Assembly (NCBI RefSeq): GCF_051216895.1
Contig: NZ_JBPKAO010000005.1
Location: 1-64,000, forward strand
Reading direction: 5' to 3'
Origin: Aquipuribacter sp051216895
GTDB lineage: Bacteria > Actinomycetota > Actinomycetes > Actinomycetales > JBBAYJ01
Length of the DNA stretch: 64,000 nt
A program made the translations under genes and the position numbers. Below, one piece after another: positions 7,981 through 18,176 of the stretch. The number at the start of each line of letters is the position of its first letter. The stretch's first letter is position 1. The notes below the pieces were generated by a model. It had not been told where the DNA came from, did not search any database, and saw only the letters and a program-made list of their open reading frames with translations.

Positions 7981-10965
7981 ATGCGCGTGGAGTATCTGCG
8001 TTGGAACGCTGCGGTCGCAGACGTCCTGTACCCCGAGCTGACCGAGACGAGCCCCGCGTACCTCGACATCGAAGCCGATGCGCTGGGCAAGATGGCAGCC
8101 GACGTCGGTTGTCCCCCCGAGCGCGCCCGGGACGCGCTTGTCGAAGCAGTGCGTGAAGCGGCCCTTCCCGACGGCCGCTGCGATTTCCGCGGCCTCGCAC
8201 GTGAGCTGGCTCGCTGGCGCCGTGACGACCGCCTCGGCCCCCCACCCGTGCTGGCCTTCCTCGCCGTGACCGTGATGGCCGCTGAAGAGATGGGCCGGAG
8301 CGACGGGGACCTCCCTCCCCATGCCTACTACGCCCGGCTTGCACGCATCCTCGGGTTGCCGGACGTGGACGAGCGTCTGAAGGCCCACTACAGGAGCCAC
8401 GCCGAAGAGTTCTGGTCAGCCGTCAACGGATGGCTTGAGCGGCTGGACGGCCGCCGCGGTCTACCGACCGCCTACGCACTGAGCCACCGCTATGTCAGCC
8501 TCCCGATATCGCAGGCCCTGGTGAACCGAGGGGACCGGGCACGACTGCCGTTGGTCTTCGACGACCTGGGTCTCGCTGCCGGGATGCGCTTGTCCACCTC
8601 TGACATCGAGCGCCACCTGGAGCAGTACCTCGCCTCTTCGCACCCCATTCTGTCGTCGGCCTTCCGCCGACTCTGGACGAGGGCGGCCAGCAGGGAGCGG
8701 CTCGCGTCGCTCGTGTCGGTCGAGCTAGCGCACTGGGACGGCACGCTCCCCGGGACCTCCGAGATCAGGTCCCAGGGCCGTCGCGCCCTCCTCGTGGTGG
8801 ACGTCCGGCGCACCTTTCGTGGCGCCTCGGTCGACATCGGGATGGCCATGAGGGCTGGCAGCGACTTCGACGGCCAGGCCACGGCGCTGGCGGAGGACGC
8901 CTCCTGGGTTCCAGTGACTCTGGTCCCTGCGACGGCCGGGCTCTGGCGGACGATGTCCGGTGCCGGCATCGACGTCTCATCGTTGCTGGACTCAGTCGTC
9001 CGCCTCCGGGCTGACGGGGAGGTCGAGTTCACCCACCGCCCACGGAGCATTGTCCCTCTGGTGTACGACGAGCTCCAAGCCTCGTTCGTCGAGCAGGAGC
9101 GGGCGCAGCTCGCCGCCGACTCCGTGCTGCTCGTACGGACCGAGGGCGGCAGTCTCGTGCTGGACAGGGTCCGACGCGTGCTCGAGAGCTGTGCACGCCC
9201 TGGGTGGGACGTTGTCGAGGGCACGGGCGTCCCGCACGGCTGGGTCCTGGTCGAAGGGGTCCAGCTGTTTGCTTCGCCAGCCGATGCGGCACCGCAAGAG
9301 CTGGTCCCGATGTCCAGCACCCAGCTGACGCTCGCGGGCGGCGTCCGGATTCCCTCGCGGGTGCGGAAGTGGGTCGTCTCGGCTCCGCCGGAGGCCAGGG
9401 CTGTCGCTGAGGCCGGGGGCGAGGTGCATGTGGTGCTCCGGGAACGGGACTCGCAGGCCGAGCTCCACCGGTGGGCAGGCGACGGCGGGGTCCTGGTCGC
9501 TCCCCTCGGCGAGGCCGGGCTTGAGCAAGGCGACTACGACCTCGAGCTCTACACAGCGCTGAAGAGTGCCCCTGTCCAGAGGGTGTCGGTGCGGCTTCGA
9601 TCGGCTGACGAACCAGACGCAGGTTTCGAGGACGTCGCGGCGCTCGTCTACAGCACCGGTTCGACAGCCGCGGGCGCTCTGTCCGCAACGCCGTTCCACG
9701 AGGAGGCGGACACCGTCTACGTCGACGGGTCGGTTGCTGCTGGGGCGATCAACCTAGATCTCGAGCCGCTGGTAGCACCGCGGGGCGCGCCATGGGCGAC
9801 CCGTGAGAGCGCGGTGCCTGCGCGCCCGGTCGTGCGGCTCGGGTCGGTCGACCCCACGTCGTGCGTCGTCACCGGAGCACACCGGTTCGAGCTCCCTGAC
9901 TTTCACGGTGGCCGGGCGCAGCGCTACGTGGAGGGCCAGTGCTCCTCCTGCGGGCTCGTGAAGCGGTGGCCCGGATGGCTGCGCTGGGGCCAGACTCAGC
10001 AAGCGTCCGCTCGTGTTGCCGAAGGTGTCAGCGTGGCTGACCTGCCACCCGCAAGCATCGACCGGGTCTACGACTGGCCGGCGGCACTCGGGGCACTGGG
10101 CCACCTCGGGGGAGGCAGCATCCGGCAGCTCGAGGCGGTCGCCACCCAGCTGGAGGGCACCCCCCTGTTCGTCGGGCAGTTCATCCGCGCCATCGAGGCG
10201 CTGGGGCACGTCGACATCCAGCGCGACAGCCGGCTCGTGCCCGTCAGGTGGGCGGTGGCGGGGACCGCGGTGGCCGAGGACTCGACCGGTCGGTGGCACC
10301 TCACTGGGTACTGGCCGGACAGCCTCGTCCACGACGTCGGTGTGGCGGCAGCAGCAGCCGGTGGGCTGCTCAGCTTTCTCGAGCGGGGCGAGGACCCTGG
10401 CGGGTGGGTGCTGACCGGGCTGCCCGAGGATGCGCTCCAGGGGGTTCTGCCCGAGGACGTGAGTGTTGCCCCCGACGCCGGTTCGGCGGTGGCCAAGACG
10501 CTCCCCCCGCTGAGCCAGGTCGCGGCCGCCCTCGAGAGGATCCCTATGCCGGGGTACGACGAGGCGTCCCGCTTCGACGTCCCTGCGGCTTCGTGGGTAC
10601 TGGTGCACGACACCAGCGGTCCGGGTGCTTACCGGTTGCGGCGCGGCTACGAGACGGTCGACCTATTCCGCGACGAGGCGGATGTGCGGGCAGGGACCGC
10701 GTGCAGGGTGGACGTCTACCTGGCCAAGCACCTCGCCGCCAACCTGGAGGGGACCGTCCTGTTCGCGCACCTGCGTGCGTCGGAGCAGCTCGTCCTCCCG
10801 CGTGGTTGCCAGCTCCCCGGGCTCTACGGCCGATCGGTCGCACTTGCTTCCGGCGCCCTGGGTGTCGAGTCCCGCCTGAGCAGCGGCACCCGCCGCCACT
10901 GCCACCGGTACGCCGACGTGCCCGCTGGGCTCGCCGACCACCTTGCGACCGTCATGAGCAACTAG
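7981..10965 (+). CDS. Large unknown protein of helicase defence operon (DruH-like by position)
   Basis: This 994-aa protein has no domain I can name. ATG 7981 follows GGAGG at five bases, so the frame's earlier possible start is rejected. The N-terminal third (about residues 1-240) is helical and arginine/leucine rich. The middle is beta-rich, and about residues 628-656 contain a Cys and a CSSC pair that could bind zinc. The C-terminus ends in a region with a CHRYADVP segment. It is separated from the DUF1998 helicase by seven bases, so they are co-transcribed. Druantia type III systems consist of a protein of about this size (DruH) followed by the DruE helicase, and this gene occupies that place. 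Homology to DruH is inferred from size and context, not from a motif. Confidence 0.6.
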   Translation: MRVEYLRWNAAVADVLYPELTETSPAYLDIEADALGKMAADVGCPPERARDALVEAVREAALPDGRCDFRGLARELARWRRDDRLGPPPVLAFLAVTVMAAEEMGRSDGDLPPHAYYARLARILGLPDVDERLKAHYRSHAEEFWSAVNGWLERLDGRRGLPTAYALSHRYVSLPISQALVNRGDRARLPLVFDDLGLAAGMRLSTSDIERHLEQYLASSHPILSSAFRRLWTRAASRERLASLVSVELAHWDGTLPGTSEIRSQGRRALLVVDVRRTFRGASVDIGMAMRAGSDFDGQATALAEDASWVPVTLVPATAGLWRTMSGAGIDVSSLLDSVVRLRADGEVEFTHRPRSIVPLVYDELQASFVEQERAQLAADSVLLVRTEGGSLVLDRVRRVLESCARPGWDVVEGTGVPHGWVLVEGVQLFASPADAAPQELVPMSSTQLTLAGGVRIPSRVRKWVVSAPPEARAVAEAGGEVHVVLRERDSQAELHRWAGDGGVLVAPLGEAGLEQGDYDLELYTALKSAPVQRVSVRLRSADEPDAGFEDVAALVYSTGSTAAGALSATPFHEEADTVYVDGSVAAGAINLDLEPLVAPRGAPWATRESAVPARPVVRLGSVDPTSCVVTGAHRFELPDFHGGRAQRYVEGQCSSCGLVKRWPGWLRWGQTQQASARVAEGVSVADLPPASIDRVYDWPAALGALGHLGGGSIRQLEAVATQLEGTPLFVGQFIRAIEALGHVDIQRDSRLVPVRWAVAGTAVAEDSTGRWHLTGYWPDSLVHDVGVAAAAAGGLLSFLERGEDPGGWVLTGLPEDALQGVLPEDVSVAPDAGSAVAKTLPPLSQVAAALERIPMPGYDEASRFDVPAASWVLVHDTSGPGAYRLRRGYETVDLFRDEADVRAGTACRVDVYLAKHLAANLEGTVLFAHLRASEQLVLPRGCQLPGLYGRSVALASGALGVESRLSSGTRRHCHRYADVPAGLADHLATVMSN

Positions 10966-10972
10966 GAGACCC

Positions 10973-13900
10973 ATGGACCAGCCACTGACACCGATGGGCC
11001 TCGCGGAGGACCTGCGGGACGCCTACCTGCGGTACTTCGACACGGCGTTCTGGCTCGCAGACGAGTCGTTGATGCGCGAGCGCCGTGATCTGCTGGAGGC
11101 GCCCGGGGCGCTGGTGGGCGAGACGATGATCGAGCCGGTGGTGCCCTACCCCGGGACAGAGGACTTTTCACAGGTCTTGGACCGGATCGGTGCAAGCCGG
11201 CGGGCCGGTGAAGCCGTCGCCAAGGCGTTGTTCCCGTGGGAGAAGCGGCTCGAGAACCTCAAGCTCCGCTATCACCAGGCGGTCGCGCTGCAAGGCAACC
11301 TGAAGGGCGGTGCCGCCGAAGGTCGCAACGTCGTGATCACCTCTGGAACGGGCTCCGGAAAGACGGAGTCGTTCCTGCTCCCGATCTTGTTGCGACTCGC
11401 CGAAGAGGCGACCACGTGGTCTTCCCAGCCGTCCCAGGACGAGTGGTGGGCATCCGCGGATCCGCAGTGGCGGCCGGCCCGTCACGGGGAGACGAGGCCG
11501 CCGGCGATGAGAGCCATGGTCCTGTACCCGACGAACGCCTTGGTCGAGGACCAGATGACCCGCCTGCGGCGAGCGGTGGGGGTGCTCCGCACAGAGCTCG
11601 GGCAACCGCTGTGGTTCGGCCGGTACACGAGCGGAACGATGGGCACGGGGGCGACCCCGTCACGGGCAGCGGCCCGGGAGGTCGGGGCTGACATCCGAGC
11701 CCTCGCCGCCGAACGCGAGAGCCTTGAGGCAGCACGCGCGGAGAGCATCGACCTGAGCCAGTTCGTCGACCCTCGCGGCGGTGAGGTGCTGACCCGGTGG
11801 GACATGATCGCCCACACGCCGGACGTGCTCGTAACCAACTACTCGATGCTCAACACCATCATGATGCGCGGGTTCGAGGCGCCCATGTTCGAGCAGACCC
11901 GCAGGTATTTGGCAGACGACCCAGCTCGGACGTTCACCCTCGTCGTGGACGAGCTCCACCTTTACCGCGGCACGCAGGGCAGCGAGGTCGCGATGATCGT
12001 CCGCTCGTTGCTGCGCCGGTTGGGCCTTGCTCCCGACTCACCCCAGATCCGGGTCATGGCTACCTCTGCGTCGCTCGAGGCCGACACGAAGGGCCTGGCC
12101 TACCTCGAGCAGTTCTTCGGCTTGCCGCGGGAGTCGTTCCTCGTCGAACCTGGCCGGCCACGGCCACTGCCCGAGCGGCCGTCCCTGGACCGGGCCGCGG
12201 TCCGAACCGGGACTGCTTCCCCCGCGACCGTGTCCGCCGCCATAGCCGCAGCCTGCTCTGACACCGGTCGCCTCCGTGCCACTAGCCCCGCTGTGCTGGC
12301 CGCCCGGCTCTTTGGTGATGACGATGACGCCGCCGACCTGTTCTCTCAGGCCGTGCGGATCCTGGCGGCCGCTGGCAGCGGAGACACGGCTGAGCTGGTC
12401 CCCCTACGAGGGCACGTCTTCGTCAGGAGTCCGCGAGGGCTGTGGGCCTGCTCGAACCCTGACTGTTCGGGGGCACCTGCCGACAGGTCCGCCGGCGTGG
12501 GGCGATTGTACTCCGCACCCACCTCCTCGTGCTCGGACTGCGGCTCGCGCGTGCTGGAGCTGCTCTACTGCTATGAGTGCGGTGACGCCAGCCTTGGCGG
12601 CTTTGTGCTGGGCCGGGAAGGCGACGACCTCCTCATCGGGCCGGGGCCGGTGGACGAGAAGCACGCGGGGAAGCTGGTCTTCCAACGGTCCAGCTCGGAG
12701 TACGTTTGGTATCGGCCCGGGCTGCTCCCCACGGGCGAGAGCTGGACGAGGGAGGGCGTGACCCTCGCCTTCGCACCCGTGACCATTGACCCGGTCCTTG
12801 GCCTGGTCCGGCGGGGCGGGGCCTCGGCAACCGGTCTGGCAGTGGTGCACTCCGGTGCCCACGAAGGCGACCGCATCCCGTCGCTGCCGACCCGCTGCCC
12901 CGCCTGCCGGTTCGACTCTCCGGCACAGAGCCGCAACGGCGCCAAGTTCCGCGAAGGGCAGGTGCGCTCGCCGATCCGGGCTCACACCTCAGGCCTGGGA
13001 GCGACGACACAGCTGTTCCTCTCCCAATTGGTCAGGTCGTTGGCCGCCGGCAAGGAGGGACGGTCTGCGGTCGAGGACAGCCGCACGATCGTCTTCACCG
13101 ACAGCCGAGACGACGCCGCGCGCACCGCCGCGGGCGTGGCGCTGAACCACCACCGGGACGTCGTCCGGCAGCTGCTCAGGCGCTCGGTGTTGGACCAGGG
13201 CGACCCGCTGGAGGGGCTCGACACGATGGACGTGACCGAGGCCGTGTCCAAGGGGCTGGTGGAGGCGTTCTTCGCGCGGCAGAAGCAGCGCGGCGGGCTC
13301 GCGTTGGACGCCTCGGACGAGGCGGCTCTCAGTTCTGCCAGGGAGCTGCTGGGCCTAGACCCGGCCGTGCCCTTGTCGGGCGTCATCGACCGGGTGGCCG
13401 AGGAGCTGGTCTCGCTCGGGATGAACCCGGCCGGTCCGAACCCGTACGACCAGTACCTCGAGGCAGAGAGGGCCACACCTTGGTACCGAGCTTTCGCTCC
13501 ACCGCGGCCAGGGCTGTGGGCAACACCCCCCATCCACACGGGGCGGGAGCGACTGCTTAGCAGCCTCCGCCAGGCAGTGACAGACGCCGTCTTCGACCGA
13601 GCGCGGCGTGACCTCGAATCGGTCGGTATCGCCTACGCGGTGGCGAAGGGGTGGCAGCCTGTCGAGGGGCCGATGTCACCGGAAGAGCAGGAGCAACTCC
13701 TCGCCAGCATCCTCCGGCTGCTGGGACTCCGGGGCCGCTGGGAGGGTTCACGCCGCGGCGGGGTGGAGCCGGAGGCTGCGGTACCCGCGTTCGTGCGTCG
13801 CTACGTCGAACGGTCCGTCGGCACCGGCGAGGGGGTGCTGCAGCAGCTGGAACGCCTCATGTCCGGGACGGAGGTGAACCGCGCGGTCTCGGGCTGGCTG

Positions 13901-16216
13901 CTGCGGCCGGCCGCGCTCGACACCACCCTCGCCCTGCAGCCCGCGGGCGGGCGCCGCTGGCGCTGCAGGAACTGCCGGTTCGTGCACCTCCAGCCCAGCC
14001 TCGGGACATGCGTGAACCCGCAGTGCCACCGCAGCGACTTGGAGGCGCTGGACGGTGCGCCTGAGGTCGACTACTACGCGTGGCTCGCGGGCGAGGAGCC
14101 CCGCCGCCTCGCGATCGCAGAGCTCACGGGACAGACGAAACCGCTCGCGCTGCAGCGAGACCGCCAAAGATGGTTCAAGGGAGCACTGACCTTGTCCGAG
14201 AACGAGCTCACCCACGAGCTCGACGTCCTGTCGGTGACGACGACCATGGAGGTGGGTGTCGACATCGGCACGCTGCGCGCCACCATGATGGCGAACATGC
14301 CGCCGCAGCGGTTCAACTACCAGCAACGAGTGGGTCGGGCCGGCCGCGCGGGGCAAGCGCTGAGTTTTGCCGTCACGATCTGCCGGGACCGGACGCACGA
14401 CGAGTACTACTTCAGCAGGACCAGCCGCATCACAGGCGACGTTCCCCCTCAACCGTTCCTCGACCTTGCCCGGCGCCGGATCGTCCAGCGAGTCGTTGCC
14501 GCGCTGTGCCTCCGCGCCGCGTTCATCTCCCTGCCCACGGGCGACCGGCCCCGGTGGACCGGGGCGAGCAATCACGGCACCTTCGGGCAGCTGGCTGACT
14601 GGCAGACCGTCGCTCCGGCCGTCGCGGCTTGGCTGGCACACGACGCCGAGGTCGAGGACATCGTGGTCAGGCTCAGCCACGGGACCGAGCTCACGGAAGC
14701 GGACACCCGTGGCATCACGAGCTGGGTCCGTGAAGAGCTGGCGGACCGGGTCACCGAGGTAGTCACTTCGGAGCAAGGAACGGTGGACACCGAACTGAGC
14801 GCAGCACTCGCCCGCAACGGCATCCTGCCGATGTTCGGCTTCCCCACGCGCGTGCGTCAGCTTTGGGACAAGCCGATCCGATCCAAGCAGTGGCTCGAAG
14901 AGAGGGTGGTCGCCGACCGGCCCCTCCACATGGCCGTGTCCTCGTTCGCACCGGGCGCACAAGTTGTCAAGGATGGTCTGGTGCACGTCGTCGACGGGTT
15001 CGTCGCCTATCGGCCCAGAGGCAAGTCCGTCGAGGCGGTCAACCCTCTCGGACCCGGTCATGCTCTCTCGCGCTGTCCGTCGTGCGGGCGGAGCGAGCTG
15101 CGCCAGACCACATCGTGCCCGGAGTGCCACGCCGAGATGGACTCGCTGGTCCTCTACGAGCCGCGCGGGTTCAAGACCGACTACAAGGCGCGCCCGTTCG
15201 ACGACGTGGTGGACCTGTCGTCGTCAGCCGGGATGCCGGTGCTGAGCCCACCGACCCAACCCCATGAGACCGTGCAGTTGCCCCACGCGGACCTCGCCGT
15301 GTTCGAGCAGAGCCAGCTCGTGACGATCAACGACGGCAACGGCCGCGGCTTCGAGATGGTGCCATCGCAGGAGGGCGGGATGGACGCCCGGCCCGGGCGC
15401 CCGGGTGCGGCTGAGGTGAGCGTGATCGGAGAGGTCCGCGTCACCGACGCGCTGGTGGTCACCCCAGCACGACTCGACCTCCCCACAGGCGCTATCGCGC
15501 TGTACGACAGTTCGCAGCCGGCTGGCCGAGCCTGCTACACCTCGTTGGCTGAGGTCCTTCGCCGCGGAGCGCAGTCGCTTCTTGACCTGGACCCGTCTGA
15601 GCTCACCGTCGGCTTGTTGCCCAGGCGCGTCCCGGTCATCGGTGCTGCGGAGCCAGACGTGCAGGCCCAGGTCGCGGCCGCGGTCTTCCTGGCTGACACG
15701 GCGGAGAACGGCGCCGGTTACGCGGTGGAGCTCGGCGACGAAGCAACGTTCCGGAAGCTCATCGAGACCACCTTCGACGATCTCACCGACCGCTGGGAGG
15801 GTGATGGTGGGCACTCTGCGAGGTGCGAGGTGTCCTGCCCGGACTGCCTGCGTTCCTACGACAACAGTCGGCAGCACCCGAGCCTGGACTGGCGTCTGGC
15901 CCTCGACATGCTGGAGGTGCTCGGTGGACGCCCGCTCTCCCTTGCCCGTTCGTTGCGCACCGGGGAGCGCGGGGTGGTCGCGGCAGCCAAGGAGCTTGAC
16001 TGCACGTTCGACGAGATACACGGGGTGTGGATGCTCGCGCGCGGACAGAGCGCTGTCCTGCTGTCCCACCCGCTGTGGCGTACCGACGAGCGCTACCTCG
16101 ACGAGGTGCAAGCCGATGCGCACGTGGTCGCCGAGTCGCGGTACGGCCGGGTGAGCTGGGTGGATGCCCGGTCGTTCCGTCTCAATCCGCTCGTGGCTTG
16201 GCCATTCCTGACATGA
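10973..16216 (+). CDS. Superfamily 2 helicase with DUF1998 domain, DruE-like
   Basis: This 1,747-aa protein is the motor of the operon, an ATP-driven nucleic-acid translocase or helicase. Visible motifs are Walker A GTGSGKT (residues 125-131), DELH (326-329), ATSAS (about 362), and the helicase-C arginine-finger region RVGRAGRAG (about 1118-1126). A DUF1998-type cysteine cluster, CEVSCPDCLRSYDN, lies at about 1617-1630. Several extra CxxC pairs (about 492-540, 642, 997-1017 and 1368-1387) suggest multiple zinc sites. The order helicase core then DUF1998 in one long chain matches Druantia DruE; DISARM usually splits these between DrmA and DrmB, and YprA/MrfA repair helicases are far shorter. 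The stop overlaps the nuclease gene start (ATGA), so the two proteins are probably made in fixed ratio. Confidence 0.85.
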   Translation: MDQPLTPMGLAEDLRDAYLRYFDTAFWLADESLMRERRDLLEAPGALVGETMIEPVVPYPGTEDFSQVLDRIGASRRAGEAVAKALFPWEKRLENLKLRYHQAVALQGNLKGGAAEGRNVVITSGTGSGKTESFLLPILLRLAEEATTWSSQPSQDEWWASADPQWRPARHGETRPPAMRAMVLYPTNALVEDQMTRLRRAVGVLRTELGQPLWFGRYTSGTMGTGATPSRAAAREVGADIRALAAERESLEAARAESIDLSQFVDPRGGEVLTRWDMIAHTPDVLVTNYSMLNTIMMRGFEAPMFEQTRRYLADDPARTFTLVVDELHLYRGTQGSEVAMIVRSLLRRLGLAPDSPQIRVMATSASLEADTKGLAYLEQFFGLPRESFLVEPGRPRPLPERPSLDRAAVRTGTASPATVSAAIAAACSDTGRLRATSPAVLAARLFGDDDDAADLFSQAVRILAAAGSGDTAELVPLRGHVFVRSPRGLWACSNPDCSGAPADRSAGVGRLYSAPTSSCSDCGSRVLELLYCYECGDASLGGFVLGREGDDLLIGPGPVDEKHAGKLVFQRSSSEYVWYRPGLLPTGESWTREGVTLAFAPVTIDPVLGLVRRGGASATGLAVVHSGAHEGDRIPSLPTRCPACRFDSPAQSRNGAKFREGQVRSPIRAHTSGLGATTQLFLSQLVRSLAAGKEGRSAVEDSRTIVFTDSRDDAARTAAGVALNHHRDVVRQLLRRSVLDQGDPLEGLDTMDVTEAVSKGLVEAFFARQKQRGGLALDASDEAALSSARELLGLDPAVPLSGVIDRVAEELVSLGMNPAGPNPYDQYLEAERATPWYRAFAPPRPGLWATPPIHTGRERLLSSLRQAVTDAVFDRARRDLESVGIAYAVAKGWQPVEGPMSPEEQEQLLASILRLLGLRGRWEGSRRGGVEPEAAVPAFVRRYVERSVGTGEGVLQQLERLMSGTEVNRAVSGWLLRPAALDTTLALQPAGGRRWRCRNCRFVHLQPSLGTCVNPQCHRSDLEALDGAPEVDYYAWLAGEEPRRLAIAELTGQTKPLALQRDRQRWFKGALTLSENELTHELDVLSVTTTMEVGVDIGTLRATMMANMPPQRFNYQQRVGRAGRAGQALSFAVTICRDRTHDEYYFSRTSRITGDVPPQPFLDLARRRIVQRVVAALCLRAAFISLPTGDRPRWTGASNHGTFGQLADWQTVAPAVAAWLAHDAEVEDIVVRLSHGTELTEADTRGITSWVREELADRVTEVVTSEQGTVDTELSAALARNGILPMFGFPTRVRQLWDKPIRSKQWLEERVVADRPLHMAVSSFAPGAQVVKDGLVHVVDGFVAYRPRGKSVEAVNPLGPGHALSRCPSCGRSELRQTTSCPECHAEMDSLVLYEPRGFKTDYKARPFDDVVDLSSSAGMPVLSPPTQPHETVQLPHADLAVFEQSQLVTINDGNGRGFEMVPSQEGGMDARPGRPGAAEVSVIGEVRVTDALVVTPARLDLPTGAIALYDSSQPAGRACYTSLAEVLRRGAQSLLDLDPSELTVGLLPRRVPVIGAAEPDVQAQVAAAVFLADTAENGAGYAVELGDEATFRKLIETTFDDLTDRWEGDGGHSARCEVSCPDCLRSYDNSRQHPSLDWRLALDMLEVLGGRPLSLARSLRTGERGVVAAAKELDCTFDEIHGVWMLARGQSAVLLSHPLWRTDERYLDEVQADAHVVAESRYGRVSWVDARSFRLNPLVAWPFLT

Positions 16217-17247
16217 GCATCGCGGTTCTCGAGCCTGCGGCTCGACCTCTCAACAACGTGTCACCGTCGATGGCGAGCGAGGTCGAGGCCTGTCCCCGCA
16301 AGGTCGGGTACGGCCAGGACCCCGTTTTCCAGGGCCTGCGGAAAGGGACGCCGTCGTCAGCGTTGGGGCAGGTGGTGCATGCCGTCCTCACCACGCAACC
16401 GGGCGACACCTTCGAGGAGTCATGGCGGACGGCTGAAGCGACGGCATTCGATCGCTTGCGGCGGGCCTGGTCGCCCGCCACCCCTCCCGCCCCATATCGG
16501 TGGCCGGGCTGGGCGCTCGCCAGGGCCAGGGCGAGAGCGCGTTGGGTGCCGATCACGGCGCGGCGCGGGGGTGGTGGGGCCCGTGACGCGAAGGTGGGCG
16601 TTCCACCCCTGCCCTGGGTAGAGCGACGCCTCGAGCACCCCGACCTGCCGCTCTTCGGCCAGCCGGATGTCGTGGAGCAGATAGACGGCGAACTGCTGGT
16701 CCGTGACTTCAAGACCGGCAAGGTGGATGCAGGACCCGGAGGCAGCAGCTGGCGGCAGTTGCTCCTCTACTGCGCACTCGTCGAGGTTGTTCTAGGTCGA
16801 CTGCCCGACGTGATGGTCATCGACACGCTGAACGTTCGGCATCGCGCCGATGTCCACAGGCCGGCTGTTGACGACGCGGTTGCGGCCGCGCTGTCTCTAC
16901 GGGCCGCGTACAACGCGTCCGCTGCAGACGGTCTGGTCGCGGGGGCCCCGGGCCCCGAAACCTGTCGCTTCTGCCCTTTCCGCCTCGTGTGTGAACCGTT
17001 TCTGTCCACGGTCGGGGCCGACTGGGGCGTCGGGTTGCCGCTCGTGGGGACAGTCGACGCCGTCGATGAAGCGGTGACTCTTCGGCTGGAATGGCCTAGT
17101 TGGTCTCGAGAGCAGTTCGTGACGCTCATAGGCTTTCCCTTCCCCGACGGTGTCGCGCGCGGGCAGAGATGGGGGGTGCTGGGAGCGGCGCCCCGGGGCT
17201 CCACCGCAGTGGCGGGCTGGAGCAGCGTCGTCTACCGGTGGTCATGA
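16213..17247 (+). CDS. Cas4/RecB-like PD-(D/E)XK nuclease with predicted Fe-S cluster
   Basis: The 344-aa protein resembles Cas4/AddB-type nucleases. It has an early Cys in ACPRK (C27), GQVVHAVL, a catalytic GQPDVVEQ then LLVRDFKTGK (about residues 150-170, D153 and the D-x-K), the QLLLYCALV helix, and a C-terminal CRFCPFRLVC (C251, C254, C260). One N-terminal and three C-terminal cysteines are the classic ligands of a 4Fe-4S cluster in this family. Its ATG overlaps the helicase stop by four bases, so it belongs to the same operon. It probably cuts or trims DNA engaged by the helicase. After the Cys cluster a further 85 residues of unknown role follow. Confidence 0.83.
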   Translation: MSIAVLEPAARPLNNVSPSMASEVEACPRKVGYGQDPVFQGLRKGTPSSALGQVVHAVLTTQPGDTFEESWRTAEATAFDRLRRAWSPATPPAPYRWPGWALARARARARWVPITARRGGGGARDAKVGVPPLPWVERRLEHPDLPLFGQPDVVEQIDGELLVRDFKTGKVDAGPGGSSWRQLLLYCALVEVVLGRLPDVMVIDTLNVRHRADVHRPAVDDAVAAALSLRAAYNASAADGLVAGAPGPETCRFCPFRLVCEPFLSTVGADWGVGLPLVGTVDAVDEAVTLRLEWPSWSREQFVTLIGFPFPDGVARGQRWGVLGAAPRGSTAVAGWSSVVYRWS

Positions 17248-17528
17248 GCCCGTAGCGATGACCAGCCCCAGGGCGTGACCCGGCCCAAGTCGCGGTGACC
17301 ACCGAGGTGCGATGGGTCGGCCCGGAGCGGCAGGCGCACAGACGATTGGCGGATTGTTTCGGAAGACCGCTGGACGGCTGGGACTCCGACGGGCACCAGA
17401 GGGCAACGGTCCGACAGCAAGTGGTCAAGATCAGCGTCTCCTGGCCTCGACGTGCCCCACGGTCACCTAGGATCAGAAAATCGTGATGCAGACAAAGATG
17501 AACGGTCGCATATCAGGCGGGAGCCAGG

Positions 17529-18176
17529 ATGAGTCACCTTGTTGCCTACTACGACGAGAAGCCCGTCGAACTCAAGGGTCAGGTCGAACTGCAGCAGATG
17601 CCGATCGTCTCCGCTTCGGCCTTGCGATCGGCCGAAGGCGCCATTCGGGCATCCCTCGTCTACGTTCGTGTTCCCAACGAGACCGGGCCCTTCCTTGTTC
17701 CGTTCGGTGAGTTTGACGATTGGTCGCTGCGCGATCGCTACAACGAGGCGATCCGAATCATGAACACGCTCGGGGCGTCTTCCATCATCTGCGAGACCTT
17801 CCGCGAGGTGGTCGCCCGCCGCGGGTTCCGCGCACGAGTGTTCACGCGTGGCGGCGTTGAGTTGGTCCAGCAGCGGATCGGTAACACGGGTTTCGACTTC
17901 CGGCACAACGGTGCAGGAAGCACGCCACGCGATCCGCGGCCACTCCGTTGGCCGAACGAACCGGGCTTCGCTGCCGCAGTCAGCAGCGTGTTGGAGAACG
18001 GGGCAAGCGAGGTCAGCCTAAACATCAAGAACAACCGGGTCTACTCCCTCGAAGGCGAGCTGGGGGTGAAGCTGAAGAAGATCGGGTTCGACCTTGGCGC
18101 CGGGACTCAGCACTCTGGCGCCACCAGCCTTCACATCCGCGCTGAGTTCCCTGTCGCCCGGCGAATCTGGAGATAG
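17529..18176 (+). CDS. Unknown protein, 215 aa
   Basis: I do not recognise this protein. ATG 17529 follows GGGAGCCAGG. It has no signal peptide or membrane segment. The first half alternates strands and helices, including an LGASSIICETFREV segment. The second half is glycine- and asparagine-rich with short strands and ends in a basic tail. Codon use is less GC-rich than the chromosome. It follows the helicase operon after a 281-base gap in which I see nothing, and faces the convergent AAA/PLD-like pair, so it is probably an independent accessory gene rather than a member of either system. Confidence 0.6.
   Translation: MSHLVAYYDEKPVELKGQVELQQMPIVSASALRSAEGAIRASLVYVRVPNETGPFLVPFGEFDDWSLRDRYNEAIRIMNTLGASSIICETFREVVARRGFRARVFTRGGVELVQQRIGNTGFDFRHNGAGSTPRDPRPLRWPNEPGFAAAVSSVLENGASEVSLNIKNNRVYSLEGELGVKLKKIGFDLGAGTQHSGATSLHIRAEFPVARRIWR

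Noticed and set aside
7386..7981. Overlapping open frames in front of the helicase operon
   Set aside because: No start signals and low-complexity products; kept as a gap without a gene.
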